Below, one piece after another: positions 1 through 4,588 of a stretch of DNA of 15,712 nucleotides. Both the position numbers and the translations under genes were made by a program. Source of the stretch: Clostridiales bacterium (GTDB lineage Bacteria; Bacillota; Clostridia; Christensenellales; Aristaeellaceae); NCBI GenBank assembly GCA_004555535.1, contig SFHU01000064.1, positions 1-15,712 on the forward strand, read 5' to 3'. Positions within the stretch are counted from its first letter, which is position 1, and each line of letters begins with the position of its first letter. Under the pieces are notes generated by a model. That model saw nothing but the letters and a program-made list of their open reading frames with translations, had not been told where the DNA came from and searched no databases.

Positions 1-168
1 CGCGCAACCTCGGATTCTTGTCGCACTTTTGTCACGGTTTTGGCACACCGTGACAACGCGCAACCTCGGATTCTTGCCCCACTTTTGCCACGGTTTTGCC
101 ACGCTGAGACAGCGGCAAGGCCGTGTTTTTTGTCTCACTTTTGTCCCGGTTTTGTCCCGGCTGCTCGT
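1..168. repeat. Three imperfect 56-bp tandem repeats
   Basis: Units are about 1-56, 57-112 and 113-168. The first 20 bases of unit 1 (CGCGCAACCTCGGATTCTTG) recur exactly at 57-76. The third unit is more diverged but keeps the core CACTTTTGTC-CGGTTTTG at the same phase. The array may continue left of the window. ORFs over it on both strands look like low-complexity products of the repeat. Function unknown; there are no spacers, so it is not a CRISPR array. Confidence 0.7.
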
Positions 169-210
169 GCGTTTTCCTTCGCCCATAGGGAGCGCCGAAA
201 ACACAAAAAC

Positions 211-247
211 AGCCCCGGCACTCCTGTGAGGGCGTCGGGGCTTTTCT
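211..247 (+). terminator. Rho-independent terminator, probably bidirectional
   Basis: A 7-bp stem AGCCCCG / CGGGGCT (211-217 with 236-242) is followed by TTTCTCTT on the + strand. On the minus strand the same stem is followed by GTTTTTGTGTTTTC. It would end transcription coming from the left, outside the window, and insulate the toxin locus that follows. Confidence 0.6.
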
Positions 248-368
248 CTTGATTTCGCGCGTAGCAGCTCTAAATAGCTCTGTGGCGCGTTTTGTGTTTC
301 TCTCGAGGGATTTCACGACAGCGCGCATAAATCGCGTCTACAGGGCGCACGGACGCTCTCAGAAGGTA

Positions 369-397
369 TTGCATCGCATGGACGAATGTGGTATCAT
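369..397 (+). promoter_or_regulatory. Promoter of the small toxin mRNA
   Basis: TTGCAT (369-374), a 17-bp spacer and TATCAT (392-397), preceded by TGTGG, give a sigma-A-type promoter with start expected near 404. The only gene it can serve is the 27-residue ORF at 474. That leaves a leader of about 70 nt, long for this region and able to fold (see 433-464). Confidence 0.55.
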
Positions 398-432
398 ACA
401 GCCGTAGTCAAGAGGACTTGCACGGTGGCTGT

Positions 433-464
433 CTCGCTTCCGCTCTACAAAAGCAGGAAGCGAG
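433..464 (+). promoter_or_regulatory. Leader hairpin occluding the toxin RBS
   Basis: CTCGCTTCC (433-441) pairs perfectly with GGAAGCGAG (456-464), and GCT/AGC (442-444 with 452-454) extends the stem past a single bulged A. The right arm covers most of the GAGG Shine-Dalgarno core (462-465) of the toxin ORF. Such occlusion is known from type I toxin mRNAs, where the full-length transcript is poorly translated. That role here is inferred. Confidence 0.5.
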
Positions 465-473
465 GTGATGGCC

Positions 474-557
474 ATGTCTAACGTTGAATTATTCAACGCT
501 CTTCTGGCAGTTGCTTCTATCGTCCTGACGGTATACTTCGGTATGCGTCATAAGTAA
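474..557 (+). CDS. Putative holin-like type I toxin (27 residues)
   Basis: A 27-residue peptide beginning MSNVELFNALLAVASI and ending FGMRHK: a short polar start, one hydrophobic helix (about residues 6-24) and a basic tail. This matches the layout of the Firmicutes 'putative holin-like toxin' peptides (TxpA-like type I toxins), which insert in the membrane. I chose ATG 474 because GAGGTG at 462-467 is then 6 nt away; the in-frame ATG at 468 abuts the RBS. The early codons contain an inverted repeat, CGTTGAA/TTCAACG (482-498). The RBS is occluded by a leader hairpin, and a convergent promoter sits in the 3' region, as in txpA/ratA-type loci. The family call rests on architecture and wording of the peptide, not on an alignment. 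A structural small membrane protein is the main alternative. Confidence 0.6.
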   Translation: MSNVELFNALLAVASIVLTVYFGMRHK

Positions 558-668
558 AAGCAAAGCCGCCGTGCAGAATTGCGCTCTGCGTCGGCGGCAA
601 ATGCTTTGCTTGACCCGGTGAATCCTTGCGGAAGCAAGCGGTCATCGTGTGAGGCGGAGAACCTCTTG
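552..668 (-). ncRNA. Predicted antisense antitoxin RNA
   Basis: A transcript from the minus promoter at 674-702 would start near 667 and run back through the 3' UTR of the toxin mRNA. It could end at the hairpin GCCGCCG...CGGCGGC (565-571 with 592-598, continued by TGCAGA/TCTGCG), followed on this strand by TTTGCTTTTAC. It would be about 115 nt and complementary to the toxin mRNA 3' end up to the stop codon. The promoter is clear; the RNA ends are estimates. Readthrough from the leftward operon ending at 738 could also produce this strand. Confidence 0.5.
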
Positions 669-673
669 ACTAC

Positions 674-702
674 ATTCTAGCACCTTCAAGGCTCCGTGTC
701 AA
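674..702 (-). promoter_or_regulatory. Antisense RNA promoter
   Basis: Read on the minus strand: TTGACA (702-697), exactly 17 bp, then TAGAAT (679-674). The -35 is perfect and the -10 has one mismatch. It is stronger than the toxin promoter, as expected for an antitoxin RNA that must be in excess. Its -35 lies in the loop and inner stem of the + strand terminator at 690-719. Confidence 0.65.
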
Positions 703-719
703 CACGCGGGGCCTTTTTT
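690..719 (+). terminator. Terminator of the toxin mRNA
   Basis: GGCTCCGTGT (690-699) pairs with ACGCGGGGCC (704-713, with G-T wobbles) around a short loop, followed by TTTTTT (714-719). It would end a toxin mRNA of about 315 nt that includes the whole region opposite the antisense RNA. Confidence 0.7.
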
Positions 720-737
720 GCGTCCACCAGCGGCTGC

Positions 738-992
738 TCAGCCTGCCGGGCACGGCTTCCCGTATTCATAGAGAATATCGCTGGGAAGGTCTATTTCGTC
801 ATTCCAGTAGACGCATGTCCGGCTCTGGTCGAGCTGCACCTGCTGGAAAAGGCCTGTAATGCTGCGCAGCGCATCATAGCCGGGCAAGCCCATGTCCTCC
901 TTCACGTCATAGCGGACGGTTTTCCCGTCGTCAAAGGAGACCTCCAGCACATAATCCGGCAATGGTGTAAGGCTTTTGATTCGCTTAATCAT
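738..992 (-). CDS. DUF2442 family protein
   Basis: 84 residues starting MIKRIKSLTPLPDYVLEV. The pattern 'L.PL.DY.L.V.F.DG....YDV' and a late 'V.W.DEIDL..D.LYE.G' are typical of DUF2442, a small beta-rich family often encoded beside DUF4160. ATG 992 is preceded by AGGAGGTG at good spacing; an upstream extension to 1082 would run into the preceding gene and is rejected. It is the last gene of a three-gene leftward operon, 14 nt after the DUF4160 gene. DUF4160/DUF2442 pairs have been suggested as toxin-antitoxin-like, but the biochemical role is not established. No clear minus-strand terminator follows, so transcription may continue toward the antisense RNA region at 552-668. Confidence 0.8.
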   Translation of the reverse strand: MIKRIKSLTPLPDYVLEVSFDDGKTVRYDVKEDMGLPGYDALRSITGLFQQVQLDQSRTCVYWNDEIDLPSDILYEYGKPCPAG

Positions 993-1006
993 GGCGCACC
1001 TCCTGC

Positions 1007-1258
1007 TCACAGGGGCGGCAGCTTCCCGATCTGCTGCTTTTCCCACATCTCCTGAAGCTCGGATTGATGGAGCGACAGCCATTCGCGCACAAGCTCCTGC
1101 GCCTTCTTCGGCAAGTCGCCCTGGATCATCTCCATTGTCAGGATATTGAATTCGCCCAGGTATTCGCCATACAGCGCATGAATATGACTGGGCTCATGCT
1201 CCTTTGGCTTGAAGAACATCTTGATAACGATTCCGTAGAAGCGTGAGATTTCAGGCAT
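1007..1258 (-). CDS. DUF4160 family protein
   Basis: 83 residues. The stretch MPEISRFYGIVIKMFF, then 'EHEPSHIHALYGEY' and a C-terminal 'W...H..EL...W' are diagnostic of DUF4160, a small domain with a conserved histidine pair (SHIHA). The start at 1258 is preceded by AAAGGAGG and overlaps the end of the ribbon-helix-helix gene by 8 nt (ATGCCTGA), which implies translational coupling. It stands between a ribbon-helix-helix gene and a DUF2442 gene, a common setting for this family on mobile or accessory DNA. Function is unproven; a toxin-antitoxin-like role is a working guess. Confidence 0.82.
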   Translation of the reverse strand: MPEISRFYGIVIKMFFKPKEHEPSHIHALYGEYLGEFNILTMEMIQGDLPKKAQELVREWLSLHQSELQEMWEKQQIGKLPPL

Positions 1259-1466
1259 CCTGCCCGCCTCCTTTCCATTCGCCCTCTGTGAGCCCCATAT
1301 CGGCCCGCAGAAGCGCGTTGACAAGTCCGTTGACCGATTGCCCCTTGCTGGAGGCGTGGGCCTCTACGGCCTGCTTCTGGCCTTTGGGGATGGTCAGGTT
1401 AATTCGATCATAGTTTCTCGATATGTAGCCGTTCACTGCCTTTTGTTGAGCTTTGGATACTGTCAT
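1251..1466 (-). CDS. Ribbon-helix-helix (Arc-type) DNA-binding protein
   Basis: 71 residues. YDRINLTIPKGQK (about 21-33) gives the beta strand, and the following helix with QSVNGLVNALLR (about 45-56) completes an Arc/MetJ-like ribbon-helix-helix fold; an N-terminal 'MTVSKAQQKAVNGYI' is usual in this family. ATG 1466 was chosen because GGAGG is 8 nt upstream; the in-frame ATG and GTG nearer the RBS are too close. It starts a leftward operon with DUF4160 and DUF2442 genes. Three copies of the palindrome TATTTGCGCAAATA lie just upstream, one over its own -35, so it probably represses itself and the divergent promoter. It ends WKGGGQDA, a tail dictated by the embedded RBS of the next gene. Confidence 0.8.
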   Translation of the reverse strand: MTVSKAQQKAVNGYISRNYDRINLTIPKGQKQAVEAHASSKGQSVNGLVNALLRADMGLTEGEWKGGGQDA

Positions 1467-1486
1467 TTCCATCACCTCCAGCTTAC

Positions 1487-1515
1487 ATTATACCCTTCCA
1501 ACACTATTTGCACAA
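1487..1515 (-). promoter_or_regulatory. Promoter of the RHH-DUF4160-DUF2442 operon
   Basis: On the minus strand, TTGTGC (1515-1510), a 17-bp spacer, then a perfect TATAAT (1492-1487). Start is expected near 1480, giving a leader of about 15 nt before the ribbon-helix-helix ATG. The -35 lies inside the palindrome at 1505-1518, so a bound repressor would block polymerase. Confidence 0.7.
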
Positions 1516-1518
1516 ATA
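1505..1518. promoter_or_regulatory. Operator copy 1 (one mismatch)
   Basis: TATTTGCACAAATA, the palindrome with one symmetry-breaking base. It covers the -35 of the leftward promoter. Its start is 30 bp from copy 2, about three helical turns. Confidence 0.65.
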
Positions 1519-1534
1519 TACATCATGCACAAAC

Positions 1535-1548
1535 TATTTGCGCAAATA
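1535..1548. promoter_or_regulatory. Operator copy 2 (perfect palindrome)
   Basis: TATTTGCGCAAATA, perfectly palindromic, sitting between the divergent promoters and overlapping neither core. It suits cooperative binding with its neighbours. Confidence 0.65.
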
Positions 1549-1564
1549 TAGTTACGTCTGACGG

Positions 1565-1593
1565 TTGATATATTTGCGCAAATATAGTATCAT
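1565..1593 (+). promoter_or_regulatory. Divergent promoter with operator copy 3 in its spacer
   Basis: TTGATA (1565-1570), a 17-bp spacer and TATCAT (1588-1593) form a rightward promoter. The spacer is filled by a third copy of the palindrome TATTTGCGCAAATA (1571-1584; palindromic over 1569-1586). It would drive the small genes from 1626 on. Occupation by the ribbon-helix-helix protein should shut it. Confidence 0.6.
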
Positions 1594-1625
1594 GTATTTA
1601 CTGCAGAGGAAAGACGCCCGGTGCT

Positions 1626-1721
1626 ATGAGTGAGACGCAACCCGCACACGACGATGCACAGGGGCCAGGGCACGAGCCGGGCGCGATTCCTCCAGCCAGA
1701 CAAAGGAGGTCGAAACCATGA
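1626..1721 (+). CDS. Possible 31-residue leader peptide
   Basis: An ORF reading MSETQPAHDDAQGPGHE... and ending RQRRSKP. It is hydrophilic, rich in Pro, Gly, His and Arg, with no domain that I recognise. It ends by an ATGA overlap with the ATG at 1718, the classic coupling geometry, and the AAAGGAGG of the next gene is read as its 'QRRS' codons. The purine-rich AGAGGAAAG that could serve as its own RBS is far away (about 14 nt), so translation is uncertain. Confidence 0.35.
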   Translation: MSETQPAHDDAQGPGHEPGAIPPARQRRSKP

Positions 1722-2051
1722 AGTACAACCTTTCCGGGATCATGTGCCGGGCATGGGCGCTGCGCAGGGCGAAGGGCTACACCCTGAGCACCGCGCTCAA
1801 GCTGGCATGGGGCGAGGCGAAGGGCGTGAAGCTCTACACCTTCAACGTCGAGAGCGAGCGCGCCGGAATCACGGCCTACATCGTCAAGGCGATGCGCGCG
1901 GGCCTTACCGACATCCACGAGCAGCACAAGGTCGAGCACCTGAAAGCGGCTCTGCTGGCCGCCTGTGGCCGCCTGTGACCGCCTGGGCGTGGCTGTGCTG
2001 GACGGCAAGACCGTCGGCCTGTGCAAGTACGCGCTGCGCAACGCGGCATGA
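1718..2051 (+). pseudogene. Small mobile-element-type protein, frameshifted by 10-bp duplication
   Basis: The ORF from ATG 1718 (RBS AAAGGAGG, about 8 nt upstream) starts MKYNLSGIMCRAWALRRAK and stops at 1976-1978 after 86 residues ending AACGRL. At 1958-1977 the decamer GCCGCCTGTG occurs twice in tandem. With one copy removed, the frame continues CDRLGVAVLDGKTVGLCKYA to the TGA at 2049-2051, giving a 107-residue protein. 'K.NLS.IM..AW.L' and 'AL..AW.EAK' repeats are a pattern I associate with small proteins on gut Firmicutes mobile elements; function unknown. So the gene is either broken, slippage-switched, or reads wrongly through an assembly error. The truncated 86-residue form (1718-1978) could still be made. 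Confidence 0.55.
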
Positions 2052-2056
2052 AAAAA

Positions 2057-2085
2057 GCCGCTGAGGGCTGGCACCCTCCGGCGGC
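2057..2085 (-). terminator. Leftward-oriented terminator hairpin
   Basis: GCCGCTGAGGG (2057-2067) pairs with CCCTCCGGCGGC (2074-2085, one bulge) around a 6-nt loop. The run AAAAAA (2051-2056) lies on its left, so only minus-strand transcripts get the U-tract. On the + strand it is a plain hairpin right after the stop codon at 2051. No leftward gene upstream explains it. Confidence 0.5.
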
Positions 2086-2111
2086 ACGTCACCCCGAAAC
2101 CAACACGAACC

Positions 2112-2144
2112 GGGGACGGCTCCAGTATAGCACGGAGCCGCCCC
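2112..2144 (+). promoter_or_regulatory. Leader hairpin before the 2166 gene
   Basis: GGGGaCGGCTCC (2112-2123) pairs with GGAGCCGCCCC (2134-2144), 11 bp with one bulged A, loop AGTATAGCAC. It ends 7 nt before the AAGGAGG RBS and has no U-tract. It may act as an mRNA-stabilising or processing element. Confidence 0.4.
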
Positions 2145-2165
2145 TCCACGCAAGGAGGATTTTAC

Positions 2166-2597
2166 ATGATTGAGGGCTATCTGAGCAAGGCGAAGGCTAC
2201 CGAGCTGTTTGAACAGGAGTGCATGGTGCAGCACGGCTATGACGCTGTGCCGGAATACCGTATCGCGGAGCTGTTCGGCCTGGAGGCCGCGCGGTGGATC
2301 GAGCGCAATATCCACGCGGACGGCTTCCTCGTTCCTGGGCGGGATTGGAACGCCTCCGGGAGCTGCGAGCCGGGCGACCCCTTCCTTCACCACTTCTACC
2401 TGAGCGGGTTTATGAAGATCGTCTCCGCGCACAACCGCCGGGTTCACGTCGCGGCGCACACTTCCAGCGAGGCAGGCCGGGCTGTTGATGCGATTTGGGA
2501 GGAGCGCTCCAGGCGGCTGGAGGAGAAAGACGCAGCGGAGGACGCACGGCGCAGGAAGGTTCGCAGCCGCCGCAAGGGAGGCGGTCAGGATGCTTGA
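2166..2597 (+). CDS. Hypothetical accessory protein
   Basis: 143 residues starting MIEGYLSKAKATELFEQE; RBS AAGGAGG lies 7 nt upstream of ATG 2166. I do not recognise a domain. What can be seen: a mixed, probably folded N-terminal two-thirds with many aromatic residues (YDAVPEYRIAELFGLEAARW, then FLHHFYLSGFMKIV) and a highly charged C-terminal stretch from about residue 110 (EERSRRLEEKDAAEDARRR), likely helical and nucleic-acid or partner binding by composition only. No signal peptide or membrane segment. It ends KGGGQDA and overlaps the next small ORF by 8 nt (ATGCTTGA). Setting, in a run of small genes near a tRNA, suggests mobile-element cargo. Confidence 0.6.
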   Translation: MIEGYLSKAKATELFEQECMVQHGYDAVPEYRIAELFGLEAARWIERNIHADGFLVPGRDWNASGSCEPGDPFLHHFYLSGFMKIVSAHNRRVHVAAHTSSEAGRAVDAIWEERSRRLEEKDAAEDARRRKVRSRRKGGGQDA

Positions 2598-2676
2598 GGC
2601 GGCCTTCTGGATCGGCGTAGGCGTGGCCGCTGCGCTCGCCGCCGTCAAGGTGGTTGAGATCGGCACGAGCTTCTAA
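2590..2676 (+). CDS. 28-residue single-helix membrane peptide
   Basis: Reads MLEAAFWIGVGVAAALAAVK then VVEIGTSF. Most of it is one hydrophobic helix (about residues 4-19), so an inner-membrane peptide is likely. GGGAGG is encoded within the end of the upstream gene at good spacing, and ATG 2590 overlaps that gene's TGA in ATGCTTGA, so it would be translated by coupling. A strong terminator follows 6 nt after the stop. No family recognised. Confidence 0.5.
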   Translation: MLEAAFWIGVGVAAALAAVKVVEIGTSF

Positions 2677-2681
2677 AGGGC

Positions 2682-2710
2682 GGGGCCTCCAGCGCGGAGG
2701 CCTCTTTTCT
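2682..2710 (+). terminator. Terminator ending the small-gene operon
   Basis: GGCCTCC (2684-2690) pairs with GGAGGCC (2696-2702) around AGCGC, followed by TCTTTTCT. It ends the rightward unit. A second weak U-rich hairpin, CCGC/GCGG then TTTTTT, follows at 2750-2767. Confidence 0.7.
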
Positions 2711-2828
2711 GTGTCCGTGAACGCCTTCACACATGGCTGGACAATGCCCCCGCGCAGGCGGTTTTTTGGCGTGTAGTCCCCAAAACAGTCCTCAATCTCA
2801 AAAAACAGGATATGAACGCATAAAAAGA

Positions 2829-2864
2829 AAGCCCTGATTTTCTCAATGAAATCAAGGCTTTTTT
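2829..2864 (-). terminator. Terminator downstream of tRNA-Arg
   Basis: AAGCCCTGATTT (2829-2840) pairs with AAATCAAGGCTT (2849-2860) with one C-A mismatch. Runs of A on the left and T on the right make it usable in both directions. It lies just past the tRNA 3' end on the minus strand. Confidence 0.7.
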
Positions 2865-2866
2865 GC

Positions 2867-2943
2867 TGGTGCGCCCGACACGATTCGAACGTGCGGCCTT
2901 CAGAGTCGGAGTCTGACGCTCTATCCAACTGAGCTACGAGCGC
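2867..2943 (-). tRNA. tRNA-Arg (anticodon CCG)
   Basis: 77 nt including encoded CCA. Read on the minus strand: acceptor GCGCTCG/CGGGCGC, D arm GCTC...GAGC with A20 as expected for arginine, anticodon stem TCAGA/TCTGA, loop CTCCGAC giving anticodon CCG (decodes CGG), T arm GCACG-TTCGAAT-CGTGT, discriminator A, then CCA. All stems pair with only G-T wobbles. Its 3' end faces the accessory segment at 1-2710. Confidence 0.95.
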
Positions 2944-2956
2944 GTGCGCATCTGAT

Positions 2957-2985
2957 ATTATACTATGCGAAAAAGGGAATGTCAA
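2957..2985 (-). promoter_or_regulatory. tRNA-Arg promoter
   Basis: On the minus strand, TTGACA (2985-2980), exactly 17 bp, then TATAAT (2962-2957): both hexamers are consensus. The tRNA begins 13 nt past the -10. Confidence 0.85.
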
Positions 2986-3086
2986 CCACAAGCGGGGAAG
3001 GTTTTCAAAAAGCGCTCCTTGCCCGGGCGGCGGACGCGCGGACGGGCGCGAGGCGAAGAAAAACGCGCTCCGGGCGGATTTGGGGC

Positions 3087-3114
3087 TTGATTTGCCGGAA
3101 AATACAGGTATAAT
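3087..3114 (+). promoter_or_regulatory. aspS promoter
   Basis: TTGATT (3087-3092), 16-bp spacer, TATAAT (3109-3114). The leader would be about 35 nt. No T-box or other riboregulator is visible between it and the gene; 2986-3086 shows no feature. Confidence 0.6.
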
Positions 3115-3155
3115 GATAACCGTTGAAAACCCTAATGTGGACGGAGGATACGGAC

Positions 3156-4466
3156 ATGGAAAGAACCTATGCGGCACAGGTCCGCGGCGCGGACGAGATC
3201 AAGGTCTGCGGCTTCGTGGAGAACATCCGCAATAAGAGCAAGATGGCGTTCATCGTGCTCAAGGATATCACCGGCAAGGTGCAGATCACCGTGGAGAAGG
3301 GCTGCGACGCGGCGCTCGACGAGACGGTTAACCAGATCACGCTCGACTCCGTGATCACCGTGGAGGGCAAGGCGGTTGAGAGCGAATACGTCAAGCTCGG
3401 CGGCGTGGAGATCTATCCCCGCAAGATCACCATCGAGTCCCTGGCGGCGCCGCTGCCGATTGACCGCGAGGCGCGCAAGGGCCATGAGCGCTCCTCCATC
3501 GACCAGCGCATCGACTACCGCTGGATCGATCTGCGCACGGAGAAGAACCAGCTGATGTTCAAGGTGCAGACCGTGCTCATCGGCGCGATGCGCGATTACC
3601 TGCGCGAGCGCAATTTCATTGAAATCCATACCCCGAAGCTCATCGGCGCGGCGAGCGAGTCCGGCGCGGACGTCTTCGAGGTCAAGTATTTCGACCGCAA
3701 GGCGTACCTGGCGCAGAGCCCGCAGTTCTACAAGCAGATGGCGATGGCGGCCGGTCTGGAGCGCATCTTCGAGGTCGGCCCGGTCTTCCGCGCGGAGAAG
3801 AGCTTCACCAGCAAGCACACGACCGAGTTTTCCGGCTTTGACCTCGAGTTCAGCTTCATCGAGTCCTTCCGCGACGTCATGAAGATGGAGGAGGGCCTGC
3901 TGACCTACGCGCTTGCGAAGGTCAAGGAGGCCTACGGCGAGGAGATCGAGAAGCAGTTCGGCATTCCGGTCATCGTGCCGGACGGGCCGTTCCCGATCAT
4001 CAAGCTGGCCGACCTGTACGACGAGCTCGAGCGCGAGTTCGGCTACAAGGTGCCCGAGGAGGAGAAGGGCGACCTGACGACCGAGGCGGAGCACCTCTCC
4101 TACGACTGGGTCAAGAAGAAGTACGGCAGCGAGTTCCTCTTCATCACCGATTACAGCGCCGAGAAGCGCGCCTTCTACCACATGCGCGACGAGAACGGCG
4201 TGCCGCAGGGCTATGACCTGATCTGGCGCGGCGTGGAGATCACGACCGGCGCGCAGCGCGAGCACCGCTATGAGCAGCTCAAGGCGCAGGCGGACGAGAA
4301 GGGCCTGACCGAGGACGTCAAGTTCTACCTCGAGTTCTTCAAGTACGGCTGCCCGCCGCACGGCGGCTTCGGCCTGGGCATCGACCGCCTGACTATGCTG
4401 CTGCTGGGCATGACGATCAAGGAAGCGATGTTCATCTTCCGCGGCCCGAACAGGCTCAATCCGTAA
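3156..4466 (+). CDS. aspS: Aspartyl-tRNA synthetase, archaeal-type (probably non-discriminating)
   Basis: Charges tRNA-Asp, and probably tRNA-Asn, with aspartate in the cytoplasm. The 436 residues comprise an N-terminal OB-fold anticodon domain (about 1-100) and a class II catalytic core: motif 1 near 150-162 (FIEIHTPKL), motif 2 at 211-225 (FRAE, then SKHTTEF) and motif 3 at 403-411 (GGFGLGIDR). The length fits the archaeal/eukaryotic-like AspRS2 type; the ordinary bacterial enzyme is near 590 residues with a GAD insertion, absent here. In bacteria this type is usually annotated aspartate--tRNA(Asn) ligase and works with GatCAB amidotransferase; that specificity is inferred. AsnRS is the closest alternative. 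ATG 3156 is preceded by GGAGGA at 7 nt; an in-frame ATG at 3123 has no RBS. Single-gene unit with its own promoter and terminator. Confidence 0.88.
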   Translation: MERTYAAQVRGADEIKVCGFVENIRNKSKMAFIVLKDITGKVQITVEKGCDAALDETVNQITLDSVITVEGKAVESEYVKLGGVEIYPRKITIESLAAPLPIDREARKGHERSSIDQRIDYRWIDLRTEKNQLMFKVQTVLIGAMRDYLRERNFIEIHTPKLIGAASESGADVFEVKYFDRKAYLAQSPQFYKQMAMAAGLERIFEVGPVFRAEKSFTSKHTTEFSGFDLEFSFIESFRDVMKMEEGLLTYALAKVKEAYGEEIEKQFGIPVIVPDGPFPIIKLADLYDELEREFGYKVPEEEKGDLTTEAEHLSYDWVKKKYGSEFLFITDYSAEKRAFYHMRDENGVPQGYDLIWRGVEITTGAQREHRYEQLKAQADEKGLTEDVKFYLEFFKYGCPPHGGFGLGIDRLTMLLLGMTIKEAMFIFRGPNRLNP

Positions 4467-4475
4467 GGAACCCCC

Positions 4476-4507
4476 AAAGGCTCTCCCTTCAAGAGGGAGG
4501 GCCTTTT
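4476..4507 (+). terminator. aspS terminator
   Basis: AAAGGCTCTCCCT (4476-4488) pairs along its length with AGGGAGGGCCTTT (4494-4506), one G-T wobble, loop TCAAG, then T. Flanking A and T runs are short, so strength is moderate. Confidence 0.75.
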
Positions 4508-4588
4508 GCATGCCCGGAAAACGGCGGAGGAGGGCGAAATGCGCGTGGAAGGCAGACGTGTCCATTTTCGAGTTTTATTCAGACGAGC

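Noticed and set aside
1..168. Possible CRISPR array
   Set aside because: Units are contiguous, diverged and lack spacers of uniform length.
32..328. 98-residue minus-strand ORF over the repeats
   Set aside because: It runs through the terminator hairpin at 211-247 and the tandem repeats, has no clear RBS and no recognisable domain.
1505..1584. Possible CRISPR or iteron array
   Set aside because: Only three short palindromes that coincide with promoter elements; operator sites explain them better.
1630..2064. 144-residue + strand ORF overlapping the 1718 gene
   Set aside because: Out of frame with the RBS-backed 1718 gene and with its restored continuation; composition is Arg/Ala-rich as in shadow frames.
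2711..2828. Possible short genes between the operon terminator and tRNA-Arg
   Set aside because: No ORF with an RBS; only weak hairpins are visible.
3123..3155. Upstream start for aspS adding 11 residues
   Set aside because: The ATG at 3123 lies only 9 nt after the -10 TATAAT, so it would be at or just past the transcription start and has no RBS.
3132..4565. Long minus-strand ORF (477 residues) opposite aspS
   Set aside because: A shadow of GC-rich codon use, rich in Leu, Arg, Asp and His; the + strand protein has clear family motifs. Similar long shadows opposite pst, phoU, cotransporter and kinase genes were rejected likewise.
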